This document shows, in pieces, positions 1-8,062 of a stretch of DNA of 64,000 nt. The notes beneath the pieces were generated by a model. The model worked only from the letters and a program-made list of their open reading frames with translations. It was not told the origin of the DNA and made no database searches. Each line of letters begins with the position of its first letter. Position 1 is the stretch's first letter. A program made the translations under genes and the position numbers. The stretch comes from Oleisolibacter albus (GTDB taxonomy: Bacteria > Pseudomonadota > Alphaproteobacteria > Azospirillales > Azospirillaceae). The stretch is taken from contig NZ_QGNJ01000003.1 in NCBI RefSeq assembly GCF_003336875.1, positions 124,001 to 188,000 of the forward strand. The letters are read 5' to 3'.

Positions 1-49
1 CGATCGCCTGCTCTAACCTGTCTCATACAGCCAATCCGAGGCACGAACC

Positions 50-339
50 ATGCGCAGCCACCTCGCCCGCCGCCGGGTGCTCGGTCTTGTCCTGCTGGGC
101 GGCCTGCTTACCGGCGGCTCCGCCTGGGCCGATGACCTGGCGGATGCCTTCAAGCGGGCCGATGCCGATGCTGACGGCACACTGACGCCGGCCGAATTCC
201 GCATCTTCATCGACCTCAGGGCGGAGGCCGGGGGGACCGGGCGAAGACCGTCAAGGCCCGTGCTCTCTATGACCGTGCCTTTGCCCGTATCGATGCCAAC
301 AAGGATGGGAAACTGACCCTGACGGAGATTTCCACATGA
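50..339 (+). pseudogene. EF-hand calcium-binding protein, frameshifted
   Basis: The first frame opens with a Sec-type signal peptide (basic start, then LGLVLLGGLLTGGSAWA) and one EF-hand loop, DADADGTLTPAE. After a run of six G at 230-235 this frame loses the family pattern. Reading one frame over from about 235 gives ARIDANKDGKLTLTE, a clean second EF-hand, and a TGA at 337-339. The two halves therefore belong to one small periplasmic calcium-binding protein of about 95 residues that is split by a one-base change in the G-run. It may be a true lesion or a sequencing error. The GMC gene begins 11 bases downstream. The EF-hand reading is seen directly; the functional role is unknown. Confidence 0.7.
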
Positions 340-349
340 GCGGGAGCAC

Positions 350-1975
350 ATGGTGAATTCGGACACATCCCTCTTTAGCCACATCATCGTTGGCGCCGGC
401 TCGGCCGGCTGTGTCATGGCGGCCCGCTTGTCGGAGGACCCGCGCCGACGGGTGCTCCTGCTTGAGGCGGGTGGGAGGGACGACAGCGTCCTGATCCGTG
501 CCCCCCTGCTCATGGGCGAGGCGATCCAATCCTCCCGCTTCAACTGGCACTATGAGACGGTGCCCCAACCGGCGCTTGCCGGCCGCCGCCTCTACTGGCC
601 GCGCGGCAAGACGCTGGGCGGCTCCAGCGCCATCAACGCCATGCATTATGTCCGGGGAGCCCCGGCGAACTATGACGAATGGCGCGATGCGTTCGGATGT
701 GAGGGATGGGGCTGGGACGATGTGCTGCCGGCCTTCATGGCGGTCGAGCATCGGGTGAAAGGCGCCGACGTTCTGCATGGAACCGGCGGCCCGCTGTGGG
801 TGCAGGACATCGACGGGCTGAACCCGCTGACCGAGGCATTCTTTACCGCTGGCGCCCTGTTCCAGTATCCGCGCAACCATGATTTCAACGGTCCCACTCA
901 GGTGGGGTTCGGCCCCTATCAGGTGACGCAGAGGGGGCTACGCCGGTGCAGCGCCGGCGATGCCTTTCTGCGGCCGGCCCTTGCCCGACCGAATCTGACG
1001 GTTCTGACCGGTGCCCTCGCCACACGGGTGTTGCTTCAGGGGAGGCCCGGCGGCAAGCGACGGGCAGTCGGGGTCGAGGTCCTGTGCGACGGTGCCCTGC
1101 AGACGTTCGCGGCAACGGGTGAGGTTCTGCTCTGTGGTGGGGCGATCAACTCGCCTCAGCTGTTGCAGCTGTCCGGCATTGGCGATTCCACCTGGCTGCG
1201 GGATGCCGGGATCTCGCCGGAACTGGACCTGGCGGGCGTCGGTCGCAACCTCCAGGATCATCTCGATGTCATCGGGCAGATCAGGACCCGCTCGTCCCTG
1301 TCGATCGGCCTGTCCCTGCGTGCCCTGCCGGCTCTGGCCAAAGGCGTTGCTGATGCGCTGCGGGGGCGTGCAGGCCTGTTCTCGACCAATCCGGTACAGG
1401 GCGGCGCCTTCATCCGCTCCAGCCGGGCTGGGGATCTTCCAGACCTGCAACTGGTGTTCACACCGGCTCTGGCGGCTCCGCATGGCCGGGAGAGGCCGGT
1501 TGGGCACGGTGCCACCCTGCATGTCTGCCAGCTTTATCCGAGGAGCCGCGGTACGATCCGCATCGCCTGCGCGGACCCGACGGTGCCCCCCCTGATCGAT
1601 CCGAATTATGGTGGTGATCCATGGGATCTGGAGGTTCTGACCGACGGACTGGATCTGGTCCGTGATCTGCTGGCCTCATCACCCTTCGACTTCGATCGGG
1701 TCTGCGAGGTGCTGCCCGGGCCGCAGGTGCGGACCCGGTCCGATCTTCTGGACGATGTGCGTGCCCGGGCGGAGACGCTTTACCATCCGGTCGGCACCTG
1801 TGCCATGGGACGGGGTGAACTCGCCGTTGTCGACAGCCGCTTGCGCGTGCGCGGGGTCGAGCGGCTTCGCGTTGTCGACGCGTCGGTCATGCCACGGCTG
1901 ATCGGGGGCAACACCAACGCACCGACAATCATGATCGCCACACGTGCCGCCGACTTCATGCGCGATGACGCCTGA
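350..1975 (+). CDS. GMC family FAD-dependent alcohol/choline-type dehydrogenase
   Basis: This is a 541-residue flavoprotein of the glucose-methanol-choline oxidoreductase family, which oxidises alcohols to aldehydes with FAD. The N-terminus carries the dinucleotide-binding motif IIVGAGSAGC at about residues 12-21 and the following LLLEAGG strand end. The GMC signature region GKTLGGSSAINAMHYVRG lies near residues 85-102. The C-terminal part has YHPVGTCAMG with the expected catalytic histidine, and NTNAPTIMIATRAADFM, which is typical of the family end. Length is normal for BetA/AlkJ-like members. There is no signal peptide, so it should be cytoplasmic or membrane-associated. It stands directly before a GST-like gene and a sulfatase, but its substrate cannot be read from the sequence. 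Confidence 0.9.
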   Translation: MVNSDTSLFSHIIVGAGSAGCVMAARLSEDPRRRVLLLEAGGRDDSVLIRAPLLMGEAIQSSRFNWHYETVPQPALAGRRLYWPRGKTLGGSSAINAMHYVRGAPANYDEWRDAFGCEGWGWDDVLPAFMAVEHRVKGADVLHGTGGPLWVQDIDGLNPLTEAFFTAGALFQYPRNHDFNGPTQVGFGPYQVTQRGLRRCSAGDAFLRPALARPNLTVLTGALATRVLLQGRPGGKRRAVGVEVLCDGALQTFAATGEVLLCGGAINSPQLLQLSGIGDSTWLRDAGISPELDLAGVGRNLQDHLDVIGQIRTRSSLSIGLSLRALPALAKGVADALRGRAGLFSTNPVQGGAFIRSSRAGDLPDLQLVFTPALAAPHGRERPVGHGATLHVCQLYPRSRGTIRIACADPTVPPLIDPNYGGDPWDLEVLTDGLDLVRDLLASSPFDFDRVCEVLPGPQVRTRSDLLDDVRARAETLYHPVGTCAMGRGELAVVDSRLRVRGVERLRVVDASVMPRLIGGNTNAPTIMIATRAADFMRDDA

Positions 1976-2132
1976 TGTCTCCCGTCCATATCGGCGATTG
2001 ACGGTGGCGTGGAGGATGACCAATATGGCATGAGACGTGCCAATACAATGAGCGCGGCGAAATCATGGACCTGCGGGTCCCAATGGCGGGAGGAAAACGG
2101 ATGCGACATTGCCAAGCCGATGGGGGCTGGCC

Positions 2133-3149
2133 ATGAACGAAGGGTTGTACCGCCTGCTGGGCGCCCTTGGGTCCCCCTATTCCTTGAAGATGCGGGCTGT
2201 ATTGCGCTATCGCCGCCTTCCCTTCACCTGGAGTTCGGCCCGCGAGGGGCTGGAGGCGGCACAGGCGATGAAGGCAGCCGTGATCCCGGTGCTGCAATAC
2301 CCGGATGGGACGCGCCGTAACGATTCAACCGAGCTGATCCGGGACCTGGAGGAGCGTCATCCCGGCGCACGCACATTGACGCCGGAGGACCCGGCAGACG
2401 CCTTTCTGGCTCTTCTCATTGAGGATTTCGCCGACGAATGGCTGTCAAAGCCCATGTACCATTACCGCTGGACGCGGGAGCTGGACCAGCGGGTGATGGC
2501 GCGCTGGCTCGCCTGGGATTATGCCCTGGGCGGGGGGGCCGACACCATCGCAGCGATCGCGGATGGCTTCCGGACGCGGCAGGTGTCACGCCTGCGGGTG
2601 GTCGGGTCTGATGAAACCACGTCGTCCGCCATCGAGGCATCGGCGATCCGCGTACTCGACATCCTCGATCGCCACGTCGTTGAGCGCCCCTTCCTGTTCG
2701 GCGACCGGCCCAGCGTGGCCGAGTTCGCCCTGTTCGGCCAAATGTCGCAATTCCAGTTCGACCCGACACCGAACGCGCTGGCCCGGGAGCGTTTTCCCTA
2801 TGCCTACCGTTGGATCTCCTTCATCGATGACCTGTCGGGCTGGGAACGAACGGCCTGGCGTGTGTCCGGGTCCGCTCCTTACCCCGCCATCACCGAACTG
2901 CTCGACGAGATCGGCCGTTTGCACCTTCCCTTCCTGATGGCCAATGCCGCGGCCGTCGCCGCGGGGGAGCGCGAGGCCGAATTCCGTCTTCCCGACGGGG
3001 CCGTCCTGCGCCAACCCGCGGCGCGCTATCAGGCCAAGTGCCTCGCCGTCCTGCAGGCACGGTTCGCCGCTCTTCCCCCCGAAGCCGTTGCGCGCCTTGC
3101 CCCCATGCTGGAATCGGCCGGCGTGCTTGCCCCCCTGACATGCCCCTGA
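2133..3149 (+). CDS. Glutathione S-transferase-like protein
   Basis: A 338-residue soluble protein starting with a thioredoxin-like GST N-domain (LLGALGSPYSLKMRAVLRYR, then IPVLQYPDGTRRNDSTELI, the usual cis-Pro and glutathione-contact region). A helical C-domain follows, containing RPFLFGDRPSVAEFALFGQM, the GST C-terminal N-capping type motif. I chose the ATG at 2133 because GGGGGC lies about seven bases before it; a TTG at 2109 in the same frame is less likely. The protein is longer than a typical GST (about 210-230 residues) because of an extra C-terminal helical segment of about 80 residues. It ends one overlap away from the sulfatase start, so it is probably co-transcribed. Substrate is unknown. 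Confidence 0.8.
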   Translation: MNEGLYRLLGALGSPYSLKMRAVLRYRRLPFTWSSAREGLEAAQAMKAAVIPVLQYPDGTRRNDSTELIRDLEERHPGARTLTPEDPADAFLALLIEDFADEWLSKPMYHYRWTRELDQRVMARWLAWDYALGGGADTIAAIADGFRTRQVSRLRVVGSDETTSSAIEASAIRVLDILDRHVVERPFLFGDRPSVAEFALFGQMSQFQFDPTPNALARERFPYAYRWISFIDDLSGWERTAWRVSGSAPYPAITELLDEIGRLHLPFLMANAAAVAAGEREAEFRLPDGAVLRQPAARYQAKCLAVLQARFAALPPEAVARLAPMLESAGVLAPLTCP

Positions 3150-3157
3150 GGTCGTTG

Positions 3158-5548
3158 ATGCCTGACATGCCCGAGCGCAAGAAAGCAAGGATCAGCCGCC
3201 GCTCATTGTTGTTGGGGGCGGCCGGCGGCGCCGTCGCCGGTGGTGCCGCCACGGCGGGCCTGTTCACCCTGCGGGATGTCGCGCGCTCGATGCTGACACC
3301 ACCGCCGGTCGCGGCCGGTGCGCCGCCGGTGATCGGCCGGTCGTTCCAGGAGTCCCGTCCCTCCTACGCCAGCGTCGCCAGGGCGCCGGACGGTGCCCCC
3401 AACATCATCGTGATCGTGCTGGATGATGTCGGCTTTGCCGATCTCGGCTGCTACGGCGGCGAGATCCGCACGCCGAACTTCGACGCCCTGGCGGGCCGCG
3501 GCGTGCGCTATGCCAACTTCCGCACCACGGCCATGTGCTCGCCGACCCGGGCGGCGCTGCTCACCGGCCTGAACCACCACAGCGCTGGTGTGGGCTGGCT
3601 GGCCGACATCGACAGTGGCTATCCCGGCTACCGCGGCGATCTGACCCTGGAGGCGATGACCCTTCCCGAGGTCCTGCGCGAGGCCGGTTGGGCCACCTAC
3701 CTGGCCGGCAAGTGGCACGTCAACAACTCGCAGAGCAATGGGCCGACCGGGCCATTCCATAACTGGCCGACGTCCCGCGGCTTCGACCACGCCTATTGGT
3801 TCCATGGGCATTCAACCGACTATTTCAGGCCCGGTGACCTGTTTGACGGCACGGCCCCGGTCGAAGCGCCGGCACGGGACGACTATTACATCTGCGACGA
3901 CCTGACCGACCGGGCCATATCCTGGATCAGAACCCAGAAGGCATTCTCGCCGGACAAGCCCTTCTTCCTGCAACTGGCCTTCCCCGGCGCCCATTCGCCG
4001 CTGCAGGTGCCAGCCGCCTACCGCGACGCCTATCAGGGCGCCTATGACGCCGGTTGGGACGCTGTGCGGCAAGCGCGACTGGACCGGCAGAAGCAACTGG
4101 GCCTGGTGCCGGAAACGACAACCCTGCCGCCGCTGTCGTTCGGCGCGCGGCCCTGGGGGGAGCTGTCGCCGCTGGAACGCAAGGTCTTCGCCCGCTACAT
4201 GGAGGTCTATGCCGGGCTCGTCTCCAACCTCGACGACAATGTCGGGCGGCTGCTGGCGACGCTGCAGGAGCTGGGGAGCCTGGACGATACGCTGGTGGTG
4301 GTGCTGTCGGACAATGGCGGGTCCGGCGAAGGAACCGAGACCGGCTCACCCAACGTTTTTGCCCCGGCCTTCGGCCGCCCCGTGCCGCTGGAGGAAGCGG
4401 CCAAGCTCTATGATGCCATGGGGACAGACGAGACCTTTCCCCATTATCCAATGGGTTGGGCCTGCGTCTCCAACACGCCGTTCCGCTTGTACAAACAGTA
4501 TGCCCATCTGGGCGGCGTGGCCGATCCGTTGATCCTGTCCTGGCCCAAGCGCGTCGCCGACAAGGGAGCCATCCGCAGCCGCTTTGTCCATGTCATCGAC
4601 CTGTTCCCGACCCTGCTGGAGGCGGCGGGCGTCGCCCGGCCGGCATTCTATCGCGGCCAGCCGCAGAAGCCGGTGGAAGGGCAGAGCTTCTTCGCCAACC
4701 TGCTGGCGGCAGAGGCGCCGACCCGGACGGGCCAGTATTACGAGCTGGGCGGCAACCGCGCCTATGAGGACGGCCGGTGGCGCTTGACCACCCGGCACAC
4801 GCGGGGCGAGCCGTTCGAGGACGATGTCTGGGAACTCTACGACATCTCGGTCGACGTCAACGAGACGGTCGATCTCGCCGCCAGACATCCGGAGATCGTC
4901 GCCGAGATGAAGGCCAAGTGGGAGGCCGCCGCCGCCCGCTTCAACGTCTTCCCCCTCGACGACCGGGCGCTGCTGTTGAAACTGGTGCAGGACCGGCAGA
5001 CGCGCGGCATCCGGCCGTTCTGGGAGTTCCGGCCCCCGGTCGAGCGTATCCCGTTCGACGTGGCTCCGCTGGTCTGCGGCCTCAACCACAGCATCGAAAT
5101 CGAGTTGGAGCGTCAAGGCGACGGGGTCCTGGTCGCCCATGGCTCCAAGCATGCCGGCTATGTCATCTATGTCGCGGACGGTCGTCTCATCTACGAGGCG
5201 AGCCTGAGCCCCTGGTCGGACCGGATCGTCTCCAGCGAGATATTGCCGACCGGCCCTCTGGTCGTCAGCTATCGTCAGACGATGACGTCACGGCCGTTTG
5301 ACGGCTCCGGCGCGCTGTATGTCGGAGAGCGCAAGGTCGCCGAGCAGACCTTTGACCGCTGCCTGCTCAGCCCTGGATATGACGGCTTCTCCATCGGCGC
5401 CGACGTGGGGAACCAAGTGTCGCGGGCCTATCGCGGCCCCAACCCCATTGCCGGTACGATCCGGCGGGTAACGATCCGCGTCGAGGACAAGCCAACCACG
5501 CCGCAGGAAACGCTGCGCTTCCTGCAAGAGATGCGCATCCGTGTCTGA
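3158..5548 (+). CDS. Tat-exported arylsulfatase (type I, Cys-type)
   Basis: A 796-residue sulfatase that hydrolyses a sulfate ester. The start at 3158 has GAGG six bases upstream and gives a twin-arginine leader (SRRSLLLGAA, residues 13-22). The family core begins at NIIVIVLDDVGFADLG with the metal-binding Asp pair at 89-90, and the signature CSPTRAALLTG starts at Cys127, the residue converted to formylglycine. KWHVNN and the metal-binding VLSDNGG follow. A C-terminal domain of about 150 residues resembles the extension of large AtsA-type enzymes. The next gene encodes the matching formylglycine-generating enzyme and overlaps by eight bases. Folding and maturation in the cytoplasm before Tat export would fit. 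The natural substrate is unknown. Confidence 0.93.
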   Translation: MPDMPERKKARISRRSLLLGAAGGAVAGGAATAGLFTLRDVARSMLTPPPVAAGAPPVIGRSFQESRPSYASVARAPDGAPNIIVIVLDDVGFADLGCYGGEIRTPNFDALAGRGVRYANFRTTAMCSPTRAALLTGLNHHSAGVGWLADIDSGYPGYRGDLTLEAMTLPEVLREAGWATYLAGKWHVNNSQSNGPTGPFHNWPTSRGFDHAYWFHGHSTDYFRPGDLFDGTAPVEAPARDDYYICDDLTDRAISWIRTQKAFSPDKPFFLQLAFPGAHSPLQVPAAYRDAYQGAYDAGWDAVRQARLDRQKQLGLVPETTTLPPLSFGARPWGELSPLERKVFARYMEVYAGLVSNLDDNVGRLLATLQELGSLDDTLVVVLSDNGGSGEGTETGSPNVFAPAFGRPVPLEEAAKLYDAMGTDETFPHYPMGWACVSNTPFRLYKQYAHLGGVADPLILSWPKRVADKGAIRSRFVHVIDLFPTLLEAAGVARPAFYRGQPQKPVEGQSFFANLLAAEAPTRTGQYYELGGNRAYEDGRWRLTTRHTRGEPFEDDVWELYDISVDVNETVDLAARHPEIVAEMKAKWEAAAARFNVFPLDDRALLLKLVQDRQTRGIRPFWEFRPPVERIPFDVAPLVCGLNHSIEIELERQGDGVLVAHGSKHAGYVIYVADGRLIYEASLSPWSDRIVSSEILPTGPLVVSYRQTMTSRPFDGSGALYVGERKVAEQTFDRCLLSPGYDGFSIGADVGNQVSRAYRGPNPIAGTIRRVTIRVEDKPTTPQETLRFLQEMRIRV

Positions 5549-6389
5549 CGCGATGTCCGAGGCGGACCGGCTGCCGGTGCCGGCGGGGCTATACCCCGTC
5601 GGCTCTGACGAACATTACCCGGAGGAGCGTCCGGCCCGGTCCGTCCGGGTGGACGGGTTCCGGCTTGACCGTGCTCCGGTGACCAATCGCCGCTTCGCTG
5701 CCTTCGTCGCCGCCACCGGCTATGTGACCGAGGCGGAACGGTCCGACCCGGCGGGCGGGGCCGTCTTCAGCCCGACGGAGGGTCCGGTGGACCTGCGGCG
5801 GCCGGCCCTCTGGTGGCGTTTTGTCGAAAGGGCGTCGTGGCAGGCGCCCGAAGGCCCGGGCTCCTCCATCACTGACCGTCTTGACCATCCGGTGGTGCTG
5901 GTGACGCGGGCTGATGCGGAGGCTTTCTGCGCCCATGTCGGCGGACGTCTGCCGACGGAGGCGGAGTGGGAGTCGGCGGCGCGGCTGGGAAGCCGGGAAC
6001 CGGGCGGCCCCGGCGACGGTGTGCCGATGCGCAATGGGGTCCTCCTGGCCAATGTCTGGACCGGGGCTTTCCCCTATTGGTTCGATGGCTCTGCCAGGCC
6101 GGAGGCGGCAAAGCGGCGGGGAACCTCGCCTGTCGGTGCTTTTCCGCCGTCTGGGCCCGGTTTCGTGGACCTGATCGGCAATGTCTGGGAGTGGACGGCC
6201 TCGCCATACCGGGCGGCGCCGGCAGGCGGCTGCTGCGGTGCCGGGCCGGCATCCGGGACCCTCGTGGCCCTGAAGGGCGGCAGCCACCTCTGCGCTGCCG
6301 AGTACTGCGCCCGCTACCGCCCCGCCGCCCGCATCGGCCTGCCTCCGGACACGGCAACAGGGCATGTCGGCTTCCGCTGTGCCTATTGA
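5541..6389 (+). CDS. Formylglycine-generating enzyme (SUMF1 family)
   Basis: A 282-residue FGE/SUMF1 protein that oxidises the sulfatase active-site cysteine to formylglycine. The family markers are YPEERPARSVRVDGF near the start, VTNRRFAAFVAATGY, GGRLPTEAEWESAAR, and LIGNVWEWT. Near the end GGSHLCAAEYCARYRP carries the two cysteines (Cys251 and Cys256) in the spacing of the catalytic pair of true FGE. This argues against the related EgtB or PvdO subfamilies. The GTG start at 5541 overlaps the end of the sulfatase; an ATG at 5553 is possible but has no better ribosome site. Together with the sulfatase it forms a self-contained enzyme-plus-maturase pair. Confidence 0.92.
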   Translation: MSDAMSEADRLPVPAGLYPVGSDEHYPEERPARSVRVDGFRLDRAPVTNRRFAAFVAATGYVTEAERSDPAGGAVFSPTEGPVDLRRPALWWRFVERASWQAPEGPGSSITDRLDHPVVLVTRADAEAFCAHVGGRLPTEAEWESAARLGSREPGGPGDGVPMRNGVLLANVWTGAFPYWFDGSARPEAAKRRGTSPVGAFPPSGPGFVDLIGNVWEWTASPYRAAPAGGCCGAGPASGTLVALKGGSHLCAAEYCARYRPAARIGLPPDTATGHVGFRCAY

Positions 6390-6434
6390 TGCCGTGCTGA
6401 ACTCCCCATCACGGAGAGGGTGCAGCACCTCCCT

Positions 6435-8057
6435 TCACGGCGCGATCAGATGGCGGACGCGCGGTGGCTCCGGCCCGCGATGGAAGGCGTGGACCAGAGC
6501 CTGATCCTCGCGGTCGGCATGGGTCACCCGCTCATGCTGGCGCAGATGCTCCAGCCAGCTTTCCAGCACGAAACTCTCCATCATGCGGCCCGGGTCGCCG
6601 GCATCCTGGTAAAGCCCCCAGCTGATGGCTCCGTCACGATGCCGGATCTGGCGCAGGCGCTGCATGGCGGCGGTGAAGGCCGTCGCCTGCGCGGGATCGA
6701 TGCAGTATTCGACGGTGATCATCACCGGGCCTCGGTCGGTCGCTCCTTCGGCAACCATCACCGGCGCCGGCCAGTGCATCGAGGGGGCAAGATTGCCGGC
6801 CATGTCGCCGGCGATGCGCCAGCGCAGGGCCAGTCCAAGGGCCAGGACCAGTCCCGCCGCTGCCAGCATCAGCGTGGCCGGAATGCCGATATGACCGGCC
6901 AGCCAGCCCCAGACGGTGCTGCCCGCCGCCATGGAGCCCTGGAACACCAGCAGATTGACGGCCAGGGCGCGGGCCTTGACCCAGGTCGGCACCGCCGTCT
7001 GCGCTGCTACATTGAAGCTGGACAGCACGGCGATCCAGGCCATGCCGGCCAGGGCCAGCACCAGGGCCGCCGCCCACAGCGCGCGCACCTGCGACAGGCC
7101 GAGGCTGGCCAGGGCGAACAGCAGGCTGGCACCGACGGTCAGGCTGTTGCTGCTGATCCGGCCGTGCAGGCGTGGCAGCAGCATGGCTCCGATGATGGCG
7201 CCTCCGCCCATGCAGCCCAGCAGGGCGCCATAGCCGGCCGCGCCCACGCCCAGCTCACGCCGGGCGATGATGGGGACGAAGGCCCACAGGGCGCTGGCGA
7301 ACAGGAAGAAGCCCACGGAACGGATCAGCACCGTCTTCAGCGCCGGGGAATGGCGGGCATAGCGCGCCCCGGCACGCAAGGCGCCCAGGAACCGCTCGGC
7401 CGGCAGCGTCGGTGGCGCCGCCTGCCGCTTCCAGCGCAGCAGCACCAGCATCACCCCCAAGACCGAGATGGCGTTGAGGGCGAAGACGGCCGGGGTTCCG
7501 GCAGCGGCGATGATGAAGCCGCCCAGCGCCGGACCGACGGCACGGGCGATGTTGATGCCCAGACTGTTCAGTGCCACCGCCTGGGGCAGCAAGGGGCGTG
7601 GCACCAGCTCGGGCACGATGGCCTGGAAGGCGGGGGCGGACAGGGCCGCCCCCGTAGCCATGGCGAAGGTGAAGGCCAGCAGTACCAGCGGCCCGGTCAG
7701 GCCGGCCAGGGTCAGCAGCGCCAGGGCGCCGGCGCAAAGCAGGGACCAGATCTGTGCCAGCACCAGCAGGCGGCGGCGGTCGACGATATCGGCCAGCGCG
7801 CCGCCCGGCAGGGCGAACAGGAACATCGGCAGCGTGGTGGCCGCCTGCACCAACGCCACCAGGATCGGCTTCTCCGACAGGCTGGTCATCAGCCAGCCGG
7901 CCCCGGCGTCATGCATCCAGGTGCCGATGTTGGAAATGACGGTGGCGATCCACAGCGCCCGGAACAGCGGCTGGTGCAATGGTCCCGGCGGCGCGGCAGG
8001 CGGGGTAGCAGAAGGCGGGTCAGCCGATGGGGCTGTCGGGACTGGCGTGTCGCGCAT
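6435..8057 (-). CDS. MFS transporter with C-terminal monooxygenase-like domain
   Basis: A 540-residue major facilitator of the MFS_3 / transmembrane secretion effector type (EntS-like exporters). After a proline-rich cytoplasmic start, twelve hydrophobic segments run from about residue 35 to 410, beginning LFRALWIATVISNIGTWMHD, which is characteristic of this group. The last 100 residues form a soluble alpha/beta domain (MITVEYCIDPAQATAFTAAM) like those seen at the end of many MFS_3 proteins. The start at 8057 lies only five bases after the stop of the amidohydrolase, so it is the last gene of that operon. It probably exports a small molecule; the cargo is not evident. Confidence 0.85.
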   Translation of the reverse strand: MRDTPVPTAPSADPPSATPPAAPPGPLHQPLFRALWIATVISNIGTWMHDAGAGWLMTSLSEKPILVALVQAATTLPMFLFALPGGALADIVDRRRLLVLAQIWSLLCAGALALLTLAGLTGPLVLLAFTFAMATGAALSAPAFQAIVPELVPRPLLPQAVALNSLGINIARAVGPALGGFIIAAAGTPAVFALNAISVLGVMLVLLRWKRQAAPPTLPAERFLGALRAGARYARHSPALKTVLIRSVGFFLFASALWAFVPIIARRELGVGAAGYGALLGCMGGGAIIGAMLLPRLHGRISSNSLTVGASLLFALASLGLSQVRALWAAALVLALAGMAWIAVLSSFNVAAQTAVPTWVKARALAVNLLVFQGSMAAGSTVWGWLAGHIGIPATLMLAAAGLVLALGLALRWRIAGDMAGNLAPSMHWPAPVMVAEGATDRGPVMITVEYCIDPAQATAFTAAMQRLRQIRHRDGAISWGLYQDAGDPGRMMESFVLESWLEHLRQHERVTHADREDQALVHAFHRGPEPPRVRHLIAP

Positions 8058-8062
8058 GGCCG

